This document shows, in pieces, positions 11,641-21,176 of a stretch of DNA of 64,000 nucleotides. The notes beneath the pieces were generated by a model. It did no database searches. It was not told where the DNA came from and saw only the letters and a list, made by a program, of their open reading frames with translations. The position numbers and the translations under genes were made by a program. The DNA comes from Taxillus chinensis (Eukaryota; Streptophyta; Magnoliopsida; Santalales; Loranthaceae), in assembly GCA_023512835.1 (NCBI GenBank), contig CM042085.1, forward strand, positions 39,014,324 through 39,078,323, in the 5' to 3' direction. Numbering within the stretch: the stretch's first letter is position 1; each line of letters begins with the position of its first letter.

Positions 11641-11902
11641 TTCGATTTATTTGACTATTTCCTTTTCCAGACTTGGGTCTGTGGTAGTTGTACAAACTTA
11701 TTTGGCTACACTTCAGTAATATTATTTGCAGATTTCTTTAGTAATGACTTGTATGTTGCATTGAATCATTTATAGGTACAATGCTACCCCGTTGTAGTAT
11801 TGTAAAGGGTTGAATTAGTCACCAACCCCTCGACCCCCTAGAGTGGGCGTGGGGAAGTCGTGTTCCCTGATTCCGTGGGTTCTGGAATTTAGGGGCGTGA
11901 CA
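11641..11902 (+). repeat. T2 5' LTR remnant (last 262 bp)
   Basis: The last 160 bp (11740-11902) match the end of the T2 3' LTR (29966-30123) almost base for base. Both end GGGGCGTGACA or GGGCGTGACA. A branchpoint, pyrimidine tract and CAG at 11650-11670 look like a 3' splice site. The front of this LTR is missing, and the sequence abuts truncated copia pol, so a deletion removed the junction. Confidence 0.75.
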
Positions 11903-11905
11903 AGT

Positions 11906-11917
11906 TGGTATCAGAGC
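11906..11917 (+). promoter_or_regulatory. T2 primer-binding site (tRNA-iMet)
   Basis: TGGTATCAGAGC lies three bases after the LTR end. It is complementary to the 3' end of plant initiator tRNA-Met, the usual primer of Tekay-type elements. Confidence 0.85.
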
Positions 11918-12008
11918 ATGGTTTAGTGGACCTAGGTTAGTGAGGGGTGGTTGATAGACACTTAGTAGCTTGGAAGACTATAGGAAGGGCGCCTCATCAA
12001 CGCAATCC

Positions 12009-12013
12009 TTATA
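12009..12013 (+). other. Target-site duplication of T3, left copy
   Basis: TTATA, repeated at 23627-23631 directly after the T3 3' LTR. Confidence 0.9.
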
Positions 12014-12343
12014 TGTAAAGACTCGTATTCGGGTAGTTTTGAGAGATAGTCATTCTATGGGAATGTAACTATCCTGGGCATGAGTGTAGTCGTCAATCTG
12101 AGCATTTTGATCGTACTTGGGCCCGATTCCGAGTTGGGGCCCCATTTGACCCGATTGTTGACTTTTCGGGATTTATTGGTTGACTTTGCGTTTGGGCGGT
12201 CATTTGGGTGTAATAATATCTGTTTAGTGTTGTGCTCGTCATTTCGAGCGTTTTGACCTGTAGTTTGACTTAATTTGGAGTTTGGGGCCTTAGAGGTCAA
12301 TTATTGACGGGTCAATGGTTGACTAGGTCGATTGATCGTGGAA

Positions 12344-12353
12344 ATATAAATAG
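12344..12353 (+). promoter_or_regulatory. TATA box of the T3 5' LTR
   Basis: ATATAAATAG about 330 bp into the LTR. The counterpart in T5 is at about 42965 and in T6 at 53569. Confidence 0.55.
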
Positions 12354-12959
12354 CAGAAAAAAAGGAAGAAGCTTTCACTTTACGTTTCACGTTTGTGCAA
12401 TAGAGAGAGAGAGAGCTTGAGAGAGCTTGGAGGCCTTGGTGATTTGGGGCGATTTGGGTTCGTGGAGCTTAAAGATTCACTTTAAGTAGGTGTCCTTGAA
12501 CTTCTTATCTTGATTCTATGCTTGGTATGCACGAATTTATCATGATTTATGAAATTGAGCATGAACCCTAGAATTTGGGGAAAACTAATTTTGGGTTAGA
12601 TCTAATGGTTTAACATAAGATTTGTGGTTAAGAACTATTTTATATCATTGTGGATATATGTTTCTGTGATTTTGGGGTTAATTAATTGTGTTTTTCATGA
12701 GGGTTGATAAGTCAACCATGGGAATTTGGGTTTAGATCTAGATTTCTAGAAATCTGGAATTTTATACGTGTTTCTGTTGTTTCTGCGCGATTTAGAGGCG
12801 TTCTGGACGCATTTAAAGGTAAATATCGCAGTCTGTTGCGTAGAATGCGTGTTTGTGCGTGTCTGGGGGTTGCTGGGTTGATTCCAGATGAAGAACAGGC
12901 GAAAACGACGATGAACAGTACCCTAGGCACGTTACTGGGTCGAACTAACGAAAATCCAA

Positions 12960-13250
12960 AGTTCTGGGTCGTAGGGTCGTAGTTCGTAGACCCGTAGTTC
13001 ATAGGTTCATAGTTCGTAGTTCGAAGGTTTGAAGGTTCGTAGTTCGTAGATTTGTAGACCCGTAGTCCGAACGTCGAAGTTCGTAGCCGAAGGATCGAAG
13101 TTCGTAGCCTCGTAGGTCGAAGATCGAAGACCTGCTTCGAGTCTTCGAGGCGCGCTATGCAATCTACGAGTCATTGCTCCCGCTACGAGTCTCCGAGGCG
13201 CGCTGCAATTCCGCGCTACGAGTCGCGATCCTGAGCTACGAGGCAAGCAA
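12960..13250 (+). repeat. CG-rich short-repeat block in the T3 5' LTR
   Basis: Many degenerate copies of (G)GTCGTAGTTCGTAGACC and TCGAAG phrases. The 3' LTR has the same block at 22125-22400, and T5 (43555-43760) and T6 (54000-54120) have differing blocks in the same place. CG density is high relative to flanks. Confidence 0.7.
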
Positions 13251-14467
13251 CCTTGGATTGGACCTATTTACACCGTAACCTATACCCATCTACACATTTA
13301 TCTACACTATGTAAATAACGAAATACCCCCATTTGGATTCAAAGAAAAATACTAGAAAAATTAATTCCCACTCTTTCAAAATGTGAAAATTGGGATTTAG
13401 TGTAAAATCTCGGAAAAACCCAAAAGTTTGTAGTGGTGAATTTTTGGAAAGTGGGGTTAGACATCTCAGAAAAATCCCCAAAAAATCAGATTATCTTAGT
13501 TATGTTATGGGAACCCAATGCCGGGACTTTTGATTTCAAGAAAATAGGCTGCTATGGGTACTTCCTTCATAAATCAAGGATTGAGGATTTACTTGCGAAG
13601 ACTGTCTGGGTCTAAAAGAAATGTTGAGAATGACATGCCATACTAATGTTAGTATGTTGGTGTGAGGTATTGGGGCATGGACTCCGTGACTTGTTTGGGT
13701 TCTCACCGTGATGCACCGATGGTGTGATGTGGTTGAGGGGCGGGCATATGCGCCGATGGCAGGCTGTGTGGCAACCGTGGCCGGGCATATTGCGCTCGTA
13801 CCGTGGCAGTATATGCACCGATGGCAAGCCGGTGTGGCGACCGTGTCCGGGCATATAGCGCCGTGGTAGGGCTGAGTGCCCCGAGCCGGGATCCTGTGGA
13901 GGATCGTGGACAAGCCGTCTCTGTGTGGGAGGCAAGGTCCTGATGTTTGTTTGCAAGCTAAGTCCCGATGATTGTGCACACTACGCAGTGCACGAGTACA
14001 CGAGCATGTAGTATAGACTTGTATGTTTGCATGATGTGGAGTGTTGGGGTCACCTAACGAGCTTGTCGCTCACCCCTACTTGTTGTTTACCTTTTTCAAG
14101 TGTGACCCGAGACTAGTGGAGGACTTTCTTCCAGGGGGACGCCCACTACTCTGATGTATGATACAGTATTATATTCTGTATTTTATTGTGTTATATCCCG
14201 GACATGGGTCCGTGGACAGTTGTATGTGCATACTGTATGATGTAATGTCTGTCTGTATGACTGTTTGACTTATCATGTGCATGATGATGTATGGGAAAGT
14301 ACAGGATTACCCTTGATGTATGACTGTACAGGGTTGCATATTTGAGACAGCACCCGCGGTGTAGTCTCCTTTGGTGCTAGTCACCAACCCCTTGACCTAT
14401 CGGGTGCGGGCAAGGGGAAGTCATGTACCCGGTTCCGGGTTCCCTGGAATTCGGGGGCGTGACAAGT

Positions 14468-14479
14468 TGGTATCAGAGC
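14468..14479 (+). promoter_or_regulatory. T3 primer-binding site (tRNA-iMet)
   Basis: TGGTATCAGAGC, three bases (AGT) after the 5' LTR. Confidence 0.9.
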
Positions 14480-14709
14480 ATGGTCTAGCGGACCTAGGTT
14501 AGTGAGGGGTGGTTAATTGATTCCATGTGCCTTGGAAAACTGTAGGGAGGGTGCCTGATCAATGCAGTCCTTACATGTATTCTAGGTTATGTTGGTGTCA
14601 GTTAGATCATCCTAGGAGCATACATAGGGTGCATTGCTAGTGGCATGATTGTGTGCATATAGGGCACTAGATTGTCTTTGTGTGTGATGTGCTTGCATGT
14701 GGTGCCAGG

Positions 14710-16070
14710 ATGGCACGTGGCCGTGAGAGCCAGGACTTGATTGTGGTGTACCCTGACACGATGCTATATGCATAGTTGTGGACCTACGGGTCGTGTGGTG
14801 TACCTTGTTGGGGGACACGATGCTATATGCATGGTATGGACCTACGGGTCGTGTGGTGAGAACCTACAAGTCGGTTGTGCCTTTGATGGATGTTTGTGCT
14901 AGCAGTGCTAGTATTGATCGTTTGTTGTTTGTTGTTGTGGCCAGTACGATGGAACCACTGAGGAGAGCTGTCCGAGGCTAGGGCCCGACAGAGGAGCCCA
15001 CGATAGAGTCGGGGCACCAGGGGGCCAGAGAGCCCAACGGCAGAGATCGTCGGCTCCCGTTATGGGACCCGATTTGGCTCAGGTGTTGATTCGATTCTCA
15101 GGAGGCCATGCAGGGTATGCAGGGGCTCGATGAGGGATATGGCTAGAGAGGTGGATGAGCCGAAGAGGCAACATCGGCCTCGGTAGCCACCACGGCCTCA
15201 ACAAACAGGAGGCGAGGGTGGTGCAGGATGTGCACCAGCAAGAGGTTGTGATAGAGCCAGCATGACGAGGAGTGGACTGGGCTGCACGGTTTTGAAACAT
15301 GCACCCAGGACTTTTGAGGATGGTTCACGGCCCGAGGCAGCCGAGGACTGGATTAGGTGGACAAAGGACATCTTTGAGATGATCGGGGTGCCAGATGAGG
15401 AGAGAGTGCGCGTGGCGACGCACTATATGTTGGGTATCCCACGCAGGTGGTGGGAATCCACTAGAGCTGTCCATGGCAGTCAGATGAGCTGGAGAGAGTT
15501 TGTTGAGCGCTTCTTTGGGGAGTATTTTCCCAGCTCGTTGCAGTATGCTCGACGGAGAGAGTATTATGAGCTTCAGCAGGGTGGCCAGACGGTGGGTGAG
15601 TATGTGCAAGCCTTCACAGATTTAGGGCGGTTTGCTCTTGAGGCTTGGGAAAAGGAAGGCTGGAAGACGCAAGACTTCATTCAGGGCTAAAGGCCATCTC
15701 TGAAAAGACAGCTGGAACAGATGCAGTTGACCAGCTATCGGGAGGCGGTCGACAAGGCGCTCATTATTGAGCGAGGTCAGGATCAGGCGAGAGCCCAGAG
15801 GCCGGGCGGTTCGGCAGGTTTGGGCAAGAAGAAGACGAGTGGGGAGAGCAGTGCTCCTCAGCCTGAGAGGAGGCAGGTGCAGAGGGTTTCCAGCCATGCG
15901 GTGGGACCCCGTGAGAGTTCATCCAGCAGGAGGCCAGGGGCCTGTTGGAGTTGTGGTTTGACCGGGCATGTCTCGAGAGACTGCCCAAGGAAAAAGATGA
16001 CCTGTTTCTGATGCGGGAAAGTGGGGCATGGAGCTAGGGAATGTGTTACCCTTAGCTCAACCAGCAGTGT
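14710..16070 (+). pseudogene. gag: T3 gag (capsid/nucleocapsid), decayed
   Basis: The capsid-like core is readable at 15262-15690 (EDWIRWTKDIFEMIGVPDEE, RRWWESTRAV, FFGEYFPSSLQYARRREYY). After a TAA it continues at 15691-16008. A CCHC zinc knuckle, CWSCGLTGHVSRDC, is at 15943-15984, and a second, CGKVGHGAREC, follows a TGA that replaces one residue. Two knuckles are usual in Tekay-type Gag. The true start may be the ATG at 14710, equivalent to that of T2 at 24017, but stops separate it from the core. Gag would package the element RNA into virus-like particles; this copy cannot make it. Confidence 0.85.
14754..14865 (+). repeat. Tandem duplication in the T3 leader
   Basis: Two adjacent copies of about 60 bp, each with GACACGATGCTATATGCAT and GGACCTACGGGTCGTGTGG. 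They lie just after a candidate gag ATG at 14710 and introduce a stop, so they may be part of the decay. Confidence 0.7.
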
Positions 16071-16148
16071 AGGCCCTCGTCCGAGAGATCAGGGACAGAG
16101 GAGTGGGGCTCCGTCTCAGAGGTCGATGCCGCGGCACGCAGCACGCAA

Positions 16149-16865
16149 ATGCGACTGCGGTCACGCCAGCCTCAGCGGGAGGCGCAGGGTCATGTTGATC
16201 AGCGGGGCAAGGCCCCAATGGGCCAGGCTAGTGGCAGTGGGTCACGAGGGAGGACTTTTCCCCTTACCAGCAGAGAGGCAGAGGTTCCACTAGTGGACGA
16301 GGCAGGAGCAGGACCTTCAGTGGTGAGAGGTACCATCATCATTTTTCATACTATTTGTTCAGTTTTGATTGATACTGGTGCTACCCATTCTTTTATTTCG
16401 TATGCTATGGTGGTTGGATTAGAGTTAGACCAGGAGACAGTGAGTCAGTCTCTGATGGTTGCTTCACCTTTGGGTGGACTTGTGATACTTGAGAGTATCT
16501 GTCGCGCTTGTCAGGTAACACTTGGGGGTGTTAACCTGTTGTGTGATTTGTATATCTTGGAGTTAGATGATTTTGATGTTATCTTGGGTATGGATTGGTT
16601 GTTCTCCGTGGAGGCCAAGATTGATTGTTTTCGACGGCGTGTGACGTTCCTCACACCAGAGGGCATGCGGGGTGTCTTTGTGGGTGAGTGGACCGAGGAG
16701 GCATGCAGGTTGGGACCGTTGAGGCATGGGTGGGGTGATGTGACCCACCACTTAGCCAGCTTGACGTTGGTTGACAGGAGGAGAGAGGGGAAGGCTGTTT
16801 TGCCACCCATTGTAGATCAGTTCTCGGATGTGTTTCCCGGGGACTTGGTGGGTTGCCACCCGTGA
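16149..16865 (+). pseudogene. pol: T3 aspartic protease region
   Basis: The catalytic triplet is in LIDTGATHSF (codons from 16371), and the conserved VILGMDWL follows. The frame is open for 238 codons and runs into the RT, where it is lost just before the substrate-entry region. The active-site Asp and Gly are intact, so this is the best preserved domain of T3. Confidence 0.85.
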
Positions 16866-18102
16866 GGGAGGTAGAGTTTTCGATCGAGTTGTTGCCAGGG
16901 ACAACACCGATTAGGTTAGCGGCCTATAGGATGGCACCGACTGAGCTTAGAGAGCTCAAGAGGCAGATAGATGATTTATTGGCACGAGGCTTTATCAGGC
17001 GGAGTAGCTCACCGTGGGGCGCTCCAGTGTTGTTCGCCAAGAAGGCGGATGGTTCACCGTTGTGTGTATAGACTACCTGGAAGCTGAACCAGGTGGTCGT
17101 GAAGAACAGGTACCCATTGCCGAGGATCGATGACCTGTTTGGTCGGTTTCGTGGTGCGAGGTGGTTTTCCAAGATAGACTTGAGATTTGGATACCATCAG
17201 TTGAGGGTTAAGGAGGCAGATATCCCTAAGACCGCGTTCAGTTGTCGTTATGGGCATTATGAGTGGCTTGTGATGCCGTTTGGGCTCACGAATGCTCCAG
17301 CAGTGTTTATGGGATTGATGAACCATGTGTTTGCTCCATATTTAGATATGTTCGTTGTGGTGTTCATCGACGATATTTTGGTCTACTCAGCGACCAAGAG
17401 GGAGCATGAGGAGCATTTGCAAGTTGTGTTGCAAACCTTGCGAGAGCACCGGTTGTATGCGAAGTTCACGAAATGTGACTTCTGGTTGCAACAGGTACAC
17501 TTCTTGGGGCATGTGGTATCTTCGGAGGGTATCACAGTGGATCCTAAGAAGATTGAGGCAGTCATGTCATGGAAGAGGCCCACAAATGTGTTTGAGATTC
17601 GTAGCTTTCTTGGTTTGGCAGGCTATTATCGGAGATTCGTGGAGGATTTTTCCAGGTTGGCAGCTCCTATGATGAACCTGACCAGGAAGGGAGTTCCTTT
17701 CATTTGGTCTGATGCGTGTGAGAGTGCTTTCATGGAGCTGAAGGCACGATTGACCTCAGCACCTATCTTGATTCTTCCACAGGAGGGTGTGCCTTTCGAG
17801 GTGTATTGTGATGCTTCCAGGGTGGGACTTGGTTGTGTGTTGATGCGGACTCGGCGGGTGATTGCTTATGGATCTAGGCGATTGAGACCACATGAGCGAG
17901 AACTATCCCACGCATGATTTGGAGTTGGCTTGGTGATCTTTGCACTTAAGAGCGGCAGCATTATCTCCTTGGGGAGAAATTTGTGGTGTATACGGACCAC
18001 AAGAGCTTGCGGATATCTTTTCTCAGCGAGACAGAACCTTAAGCAGAGGCGGTGGGTGGAGTACCTGCAGCAGTTTGAGTTTGATATGATGTACACCCCT
18101 GG
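16853..18102 (+). pseudogene. pol: T3 reverse transcriptase and first part of RNase H
   Basis: RT motifs are in order: [48 protein letters not shown], the catalytic FIDD (17363-17374), then [20 protein letters not shown]. RNase H begins at [15 protein letters not shown]. Stops or shifts break it at about 17071 (end of an open block, within the normal CIDYR motif) and 17918. TRIM-1 interrupts it at 18102, between YTP and the GKGNVVADALSRK that resumes at 19316. Confidence 0.9.
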
Positions 18103-18514
18103 TGTCACGGGGTCAGGTTTCCTGCGCCTCTCAACCCATTGCGGCACTTAGCTTCTCTATCCACGGTCCGCTAAGTTTAGCCTTTAAGGGTTGAAGCGCA
18201 CGTAGATTGGTTTCGCCCGCCACCGGGCTCATCAGAGAACGGCTCCGGTTCCCGACCAGTTTGTGTAAGGATGGCCAAATCCCTTCTTCAACATCAAGTC
18301 CTCGACTAGCGGCGTGCTCCCCGCATTCTACCGGGTAAGCACGTCCGAACTCCGAAGGGGTTCCATCCGTTTTCCTCTACGAACTGCATGGAACCTTCCG
18401 CTGCGCACCTTCTACGCTTTCGACCAACCCCTCTCCTTTACGTAGCATTAATACATTCCTGAATCGTGCCACTAAGAAACGTCCCGCCAGCACCACGCTG
18501 CTCGGGTCGTGACA
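18103..18514 (-). repeat. TRIM-1 3' LTR (minus sense)
   Basis: On the minus strand it starts TGTCACGACCCGAGCAG and ends CTGACCCCGTGACA. It aligns over its full length with 18909-19315, with scattered single-base and short indel differences. Confidence 0.9.
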
Positions 18515-18527
18515 TTCTCCTCCACCC
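18515..18527 (-). promoter_or_regulatory. TRIM-1 polypurine tract
   Basis: On the minus strand GGGTGGAGGAGAA, directly before the TG of the LTR. R1 has GGGTGGGGGAGAA in the same place, one base different. Confidence 0.85.
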
Positions 18528-18894
18528 AATCCTCGCAACGTCCTCGTTGCGCTTGTCGACATCGCTTCCCCGCAGGCGATGGCATCGTTACCTCGACGCC
18601 CTCCCACTCGCCCAATGTCAACGGCTTGGACATCGCTTCCCCGCAGTTGCAACACCTTTACCAAGATGCTCGCCCACTCGCCCAATGTCCAAAGGATAGG
18701 AGGCTTCCAAGATCGCTCCAACGCGCTCCTTCGTACTCCCTTGCCCAACTCTCGTATCGCACTCTCAGGATACTCCAACTCTATGGACGCAAGGCGTGCA
18801 AGACACTATCGGTCGACTCACCTCCGTGAGCTCCCACCTTGGAATCACGCCGCTCGCGAGAGTGCTCGGTAGTCTTCAGGATACGGGCCGGTTC

Positions 18895-18906
18895 GGCTCG
18901 ATACCA
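18895..18906 (-). promoter_or_regulatory. TRIM-1 primer-binding site
   Basis: On the minus strand TGGTATCGAGCC, two bases (AG) after the LTR. It is the iMet primer site with one base lost (TGGTATCAGAGC in R1, also two bases after the LTR). Confidence 0.75.
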
Positions 18907-18908
18907 CT

Positions 18909-19315
18909 TGTCACGGGGTCGGGTTTCTGCGCCTCTCAACCCATTGCGGCACTTAGCTTCTCTATCCATGGTCCGCTAAGTTTAACCTTTAAGGGTTGAA
19001 GCACACGTAGACCGGTTTCGCCGCCACCGGGCTCATCAGAGAACGGCCGGTTCCCGACCGTTTGTGTAAGGATGGCCAAATCCCTTCTTCAACGTCAAGT
19101 CCTCGACTAGCAGCGTGCTCCCCGCATTCAACCGGGTCGACACGTCTGAACTCCGAAGGGGTTCCATCCGTTTTCCTCCACGAACTACCTGGAACCTTCC
19201 GCTGCGCACCATCTACGCTTTCGACCAACCCCTCTCCTTTACGTAGCACGAATACATTCCTGAATCGTGCCACTAAGAAATGTCCCGCTAGCACCACGCT
19301 GCTCGGGTCGTGACA
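18909..19315 (-). repeat. TRIM-1 5' LTR (minus sense)
   Basis: Same ends as the other copy. It lies next to the primer site, which fixes the orientation. No TATA box is obvious in this GC-rich LTR. Confidence 0.9.
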
Positions 19316-20935
19316 CTGGGAAGGGTAATGTGGTGGCAGATGCTCTGAGTAGGAAGAGTAGGGCCGTGGTGGCCCATTGTGCCATTAAGGAATGGGAGAT
19401 GATGGGTTAGTTGGCAGCGATGAGGTTGCAGATGGTGACCAGCGAGGGGCGAGGGACCCTCAGTGTTATTGTCGCAGTCCCTGAGTTGTAGCGTAGGATC
19501 ATAGAGGATCAACTGGGGGACGTTGATTGTGAGGTCATCAGGGACAGGATTCAGACTGGGCAGGCATCTTCTGATTGGACTGAGGATGCTGAGCATATAT
19601 TGAGGTATAGGGGTAGATTGATAATTCCCACTTCTCTTCAGGATGAGGTTCTTCGGGAATTTCACCAGTCGAGGTTAGCTGTACATCCTGGTGGGACCAA
19701 GATGTACCATGCCGTGAGGAGGCAGTTTTGGTGGCCAGGCCTGAAGAAGGCCGTTCTTGATTTTGTGAGGGAGGTGTTTGACCCGTCGGCGGAGTCAGAG
19801 CGCAGCACCCGAGATCAGCTGGTGAGTTGCGATCATTGCGGTGCCGAGTGGAAATGGGACCACATGACCATGGATTTTGTCACTGGACTTCCTCGTTCCA
19901 GGGGACACGACACCATATGGGTTATTGTGGACCGGTTGACCAAATCGGCGCATTTTATTCTGATTCGAGAGATAGACCCAGTGAGGACTTTGGGACAGAG
20001 GTATATTGATGTTATTGTGCGGTTGCATGGAGTCCCATTATCTATTGTATCGATCGGGATGCGAGGTTCACCTCTCGGTTTTGGAGACAATTGCGCGAGC
20101 TTTGGGTACTAGGGTGAACCTCGGTCAGGCCTTTCATCTAAGACGGATGGTCGGTCGGAGCGGACGATTCGGACACTCAAGGATATGTTGCGTGCCCGTG
20201 TCCTAGATTTTGGAGGCCGTTGGGAGACTCACCTTCCTTTGGTGGAGTTCTCTTACAACAATAGTTATCGAGCCACGATTGGGATGGCTCCGTATGAGGC
20301 GGCTGTATGGGCGGGTGTGTAGATCACCCTTGTGTTGGGCACGAGACGGGAGAGACAGTAGTTCTCGGTCCCGATATGGTTCGAGAAACCACGGAGATAG
20401 TGCGATTGATTCGACGGCGCATGTTGAATGCGCTAGTAGCGAGAAGTCCTATGCGGACCCAGGCGTCGACCACTTGCGGTTTGAGGTGGGTGACCGTGTA
20501 TTTTTGCGGGTTTCGCCGCGTCGAGGGCATCGGAGGTTGGACGTGGATCCAAACTTTCCCCTCGTTTTGTGGGGCCGTTTGAAATTGTTGCCACCGTGGG
20601 CGCGGTGGCTTACCGATTAGCTTTGCCACCGAGTTGGCGCGAGTACATGATGTGTTTCATGTGTCTCGGTTGAGGCGGTATCACCCGGATCCTTCTCATG
20701 TGTTGGACTATCGCGAGATAGACTTGGGCGATGATGGTGCCGTTGTTGAGATGTCGGCCTGAGATTTTGGACAGAGCGGGACCAGGTCTTGGAGGCAAGA
20801 CGATCCCACTAGTTCGGGTGTTATGGCGACACCAGGCATGGAGGAGCATAGACTTGGGAGAAAGAGAGCCGGGATGCGGGTTCTTCATCCCCGTCGCGTT
20901 CGAGGACGATCAGTCTGAGGTGGGGAGGATGTGAG
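19316..20935 (+). pseudogene. pol: T3 RNase H end, integrase and chromodomain-like tail
   Basis: RNase H resumes with GNVVADALSRK. Integrase has the two His of its zinc finger (EFHQSRLAVHPGG), but the following Cys pair is lost in a rearranged stretch near 19770-19800. The core retains the first Asp (TMDFVTGLPRSRGHD). The segment with the second Asp is frameshifted at about 20050, and the Glu region near 20160 is also shifted. The tail holds [12 protein letters not shown] (about 20800), the start of the chromodomain-like module of Tekay integrases, thought to guide insertion to heterochromatin, and then frameshifts. Normal function is strand transfer of the cDNA; this copy is dead. Confidence 0.85.
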
Positions 20936-20940
20936 GACCT
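20899..20940 (+). promoter_or_regulatory. Upstream duplicate of the polypurine/LTR-start module (T3)
   Basis: TTCGAGGACGATCAG, then AGGTGGGGAGGATGTGAGGA. It repeats the module at 21143-21190, 246 bp upstream of it. The TGTGAGGACC after the purine run resembles an LTR start. Confidence 0.6.
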
Positions 20941-21163
20941 TCCCGAGGTATGAGTTATGTTTTATGCATTTGTTTTGCATATATGGTTTGTGATGTGGTT
21001 TAGCTCGTTGTTGTTGGATTTTGTCACCCTTTTGGCTTGTTGCGAGTTGCATTGCACATGTGTAATCGGTGATCATGTTTTATGTTTTGTTGTTGGGACA
21101 TTGAGCTTGAATTTTCTTTATGTCCTTTGGGCATGTGTTTTATTTTCGAGGACGAAAAGTCCT

Positions 21164-21176
21164 AAGGTGGGGAGGA
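21164..21176 (+). promoter_or_regulatory. T3 polypurine tract
   Basis: AAGGTGGGGAGGA directly before the 3' LTR, preceded by the hairpin TTTTCG-AGGA-CGAAAA. Confidence 0.85.

Larger units (their letters stand above)
12014..14464 (+). repeat. T3 5' LTR (2451 bp)
   Basis: TGTAAAGACTCG...GGGGCGTGACA. It contains a TATA box (ATATAAATAG, 12344), a donor-like AAGTAGGTG (12486) and a 3' splice-like block ending CAAG at 14100. It also has a GTAGTTCGTAGACC-type repeat block (12960-13250) and a second repeat block of GGGCATATGCGCCGATGGC units (13740-13870). It aligns along its length with 21177-23626. Confidence 0.95.
18103..19315 (-). mobile_element. TRIM-1: miniature terminal-repeat retroelement
   Basis: 1213 bp: LTRs at 18103-18514 (412 bp) and 18909-19315 (407 bp) around a 394-bp internal region. 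In the minus sense it has a primer site at 18906-18895, a polypurine tract at 18527-18515, and LTR tips TGTCACG and CGTGACA. A 4-bp target duplication CTGG lies at 18099-18102 and 19316-19319. No protein domain is recognised. It meets the definition of a TRIM (short, LTR-bearing, non-coding), though its LTRs are longer than usual for the class. It is GC-rich against its host. Termini match those of R1 at 55729-60892. Confidence 0.9.

Noticed and set aside
18377..18872. Overlapping frames on both strands in TRIM-1
   Set aside because: GC-rich DNA gives long frames by chance; they cross LTR borders and match nothing known to me. The GGGEC end is only the translated polypurine tract.
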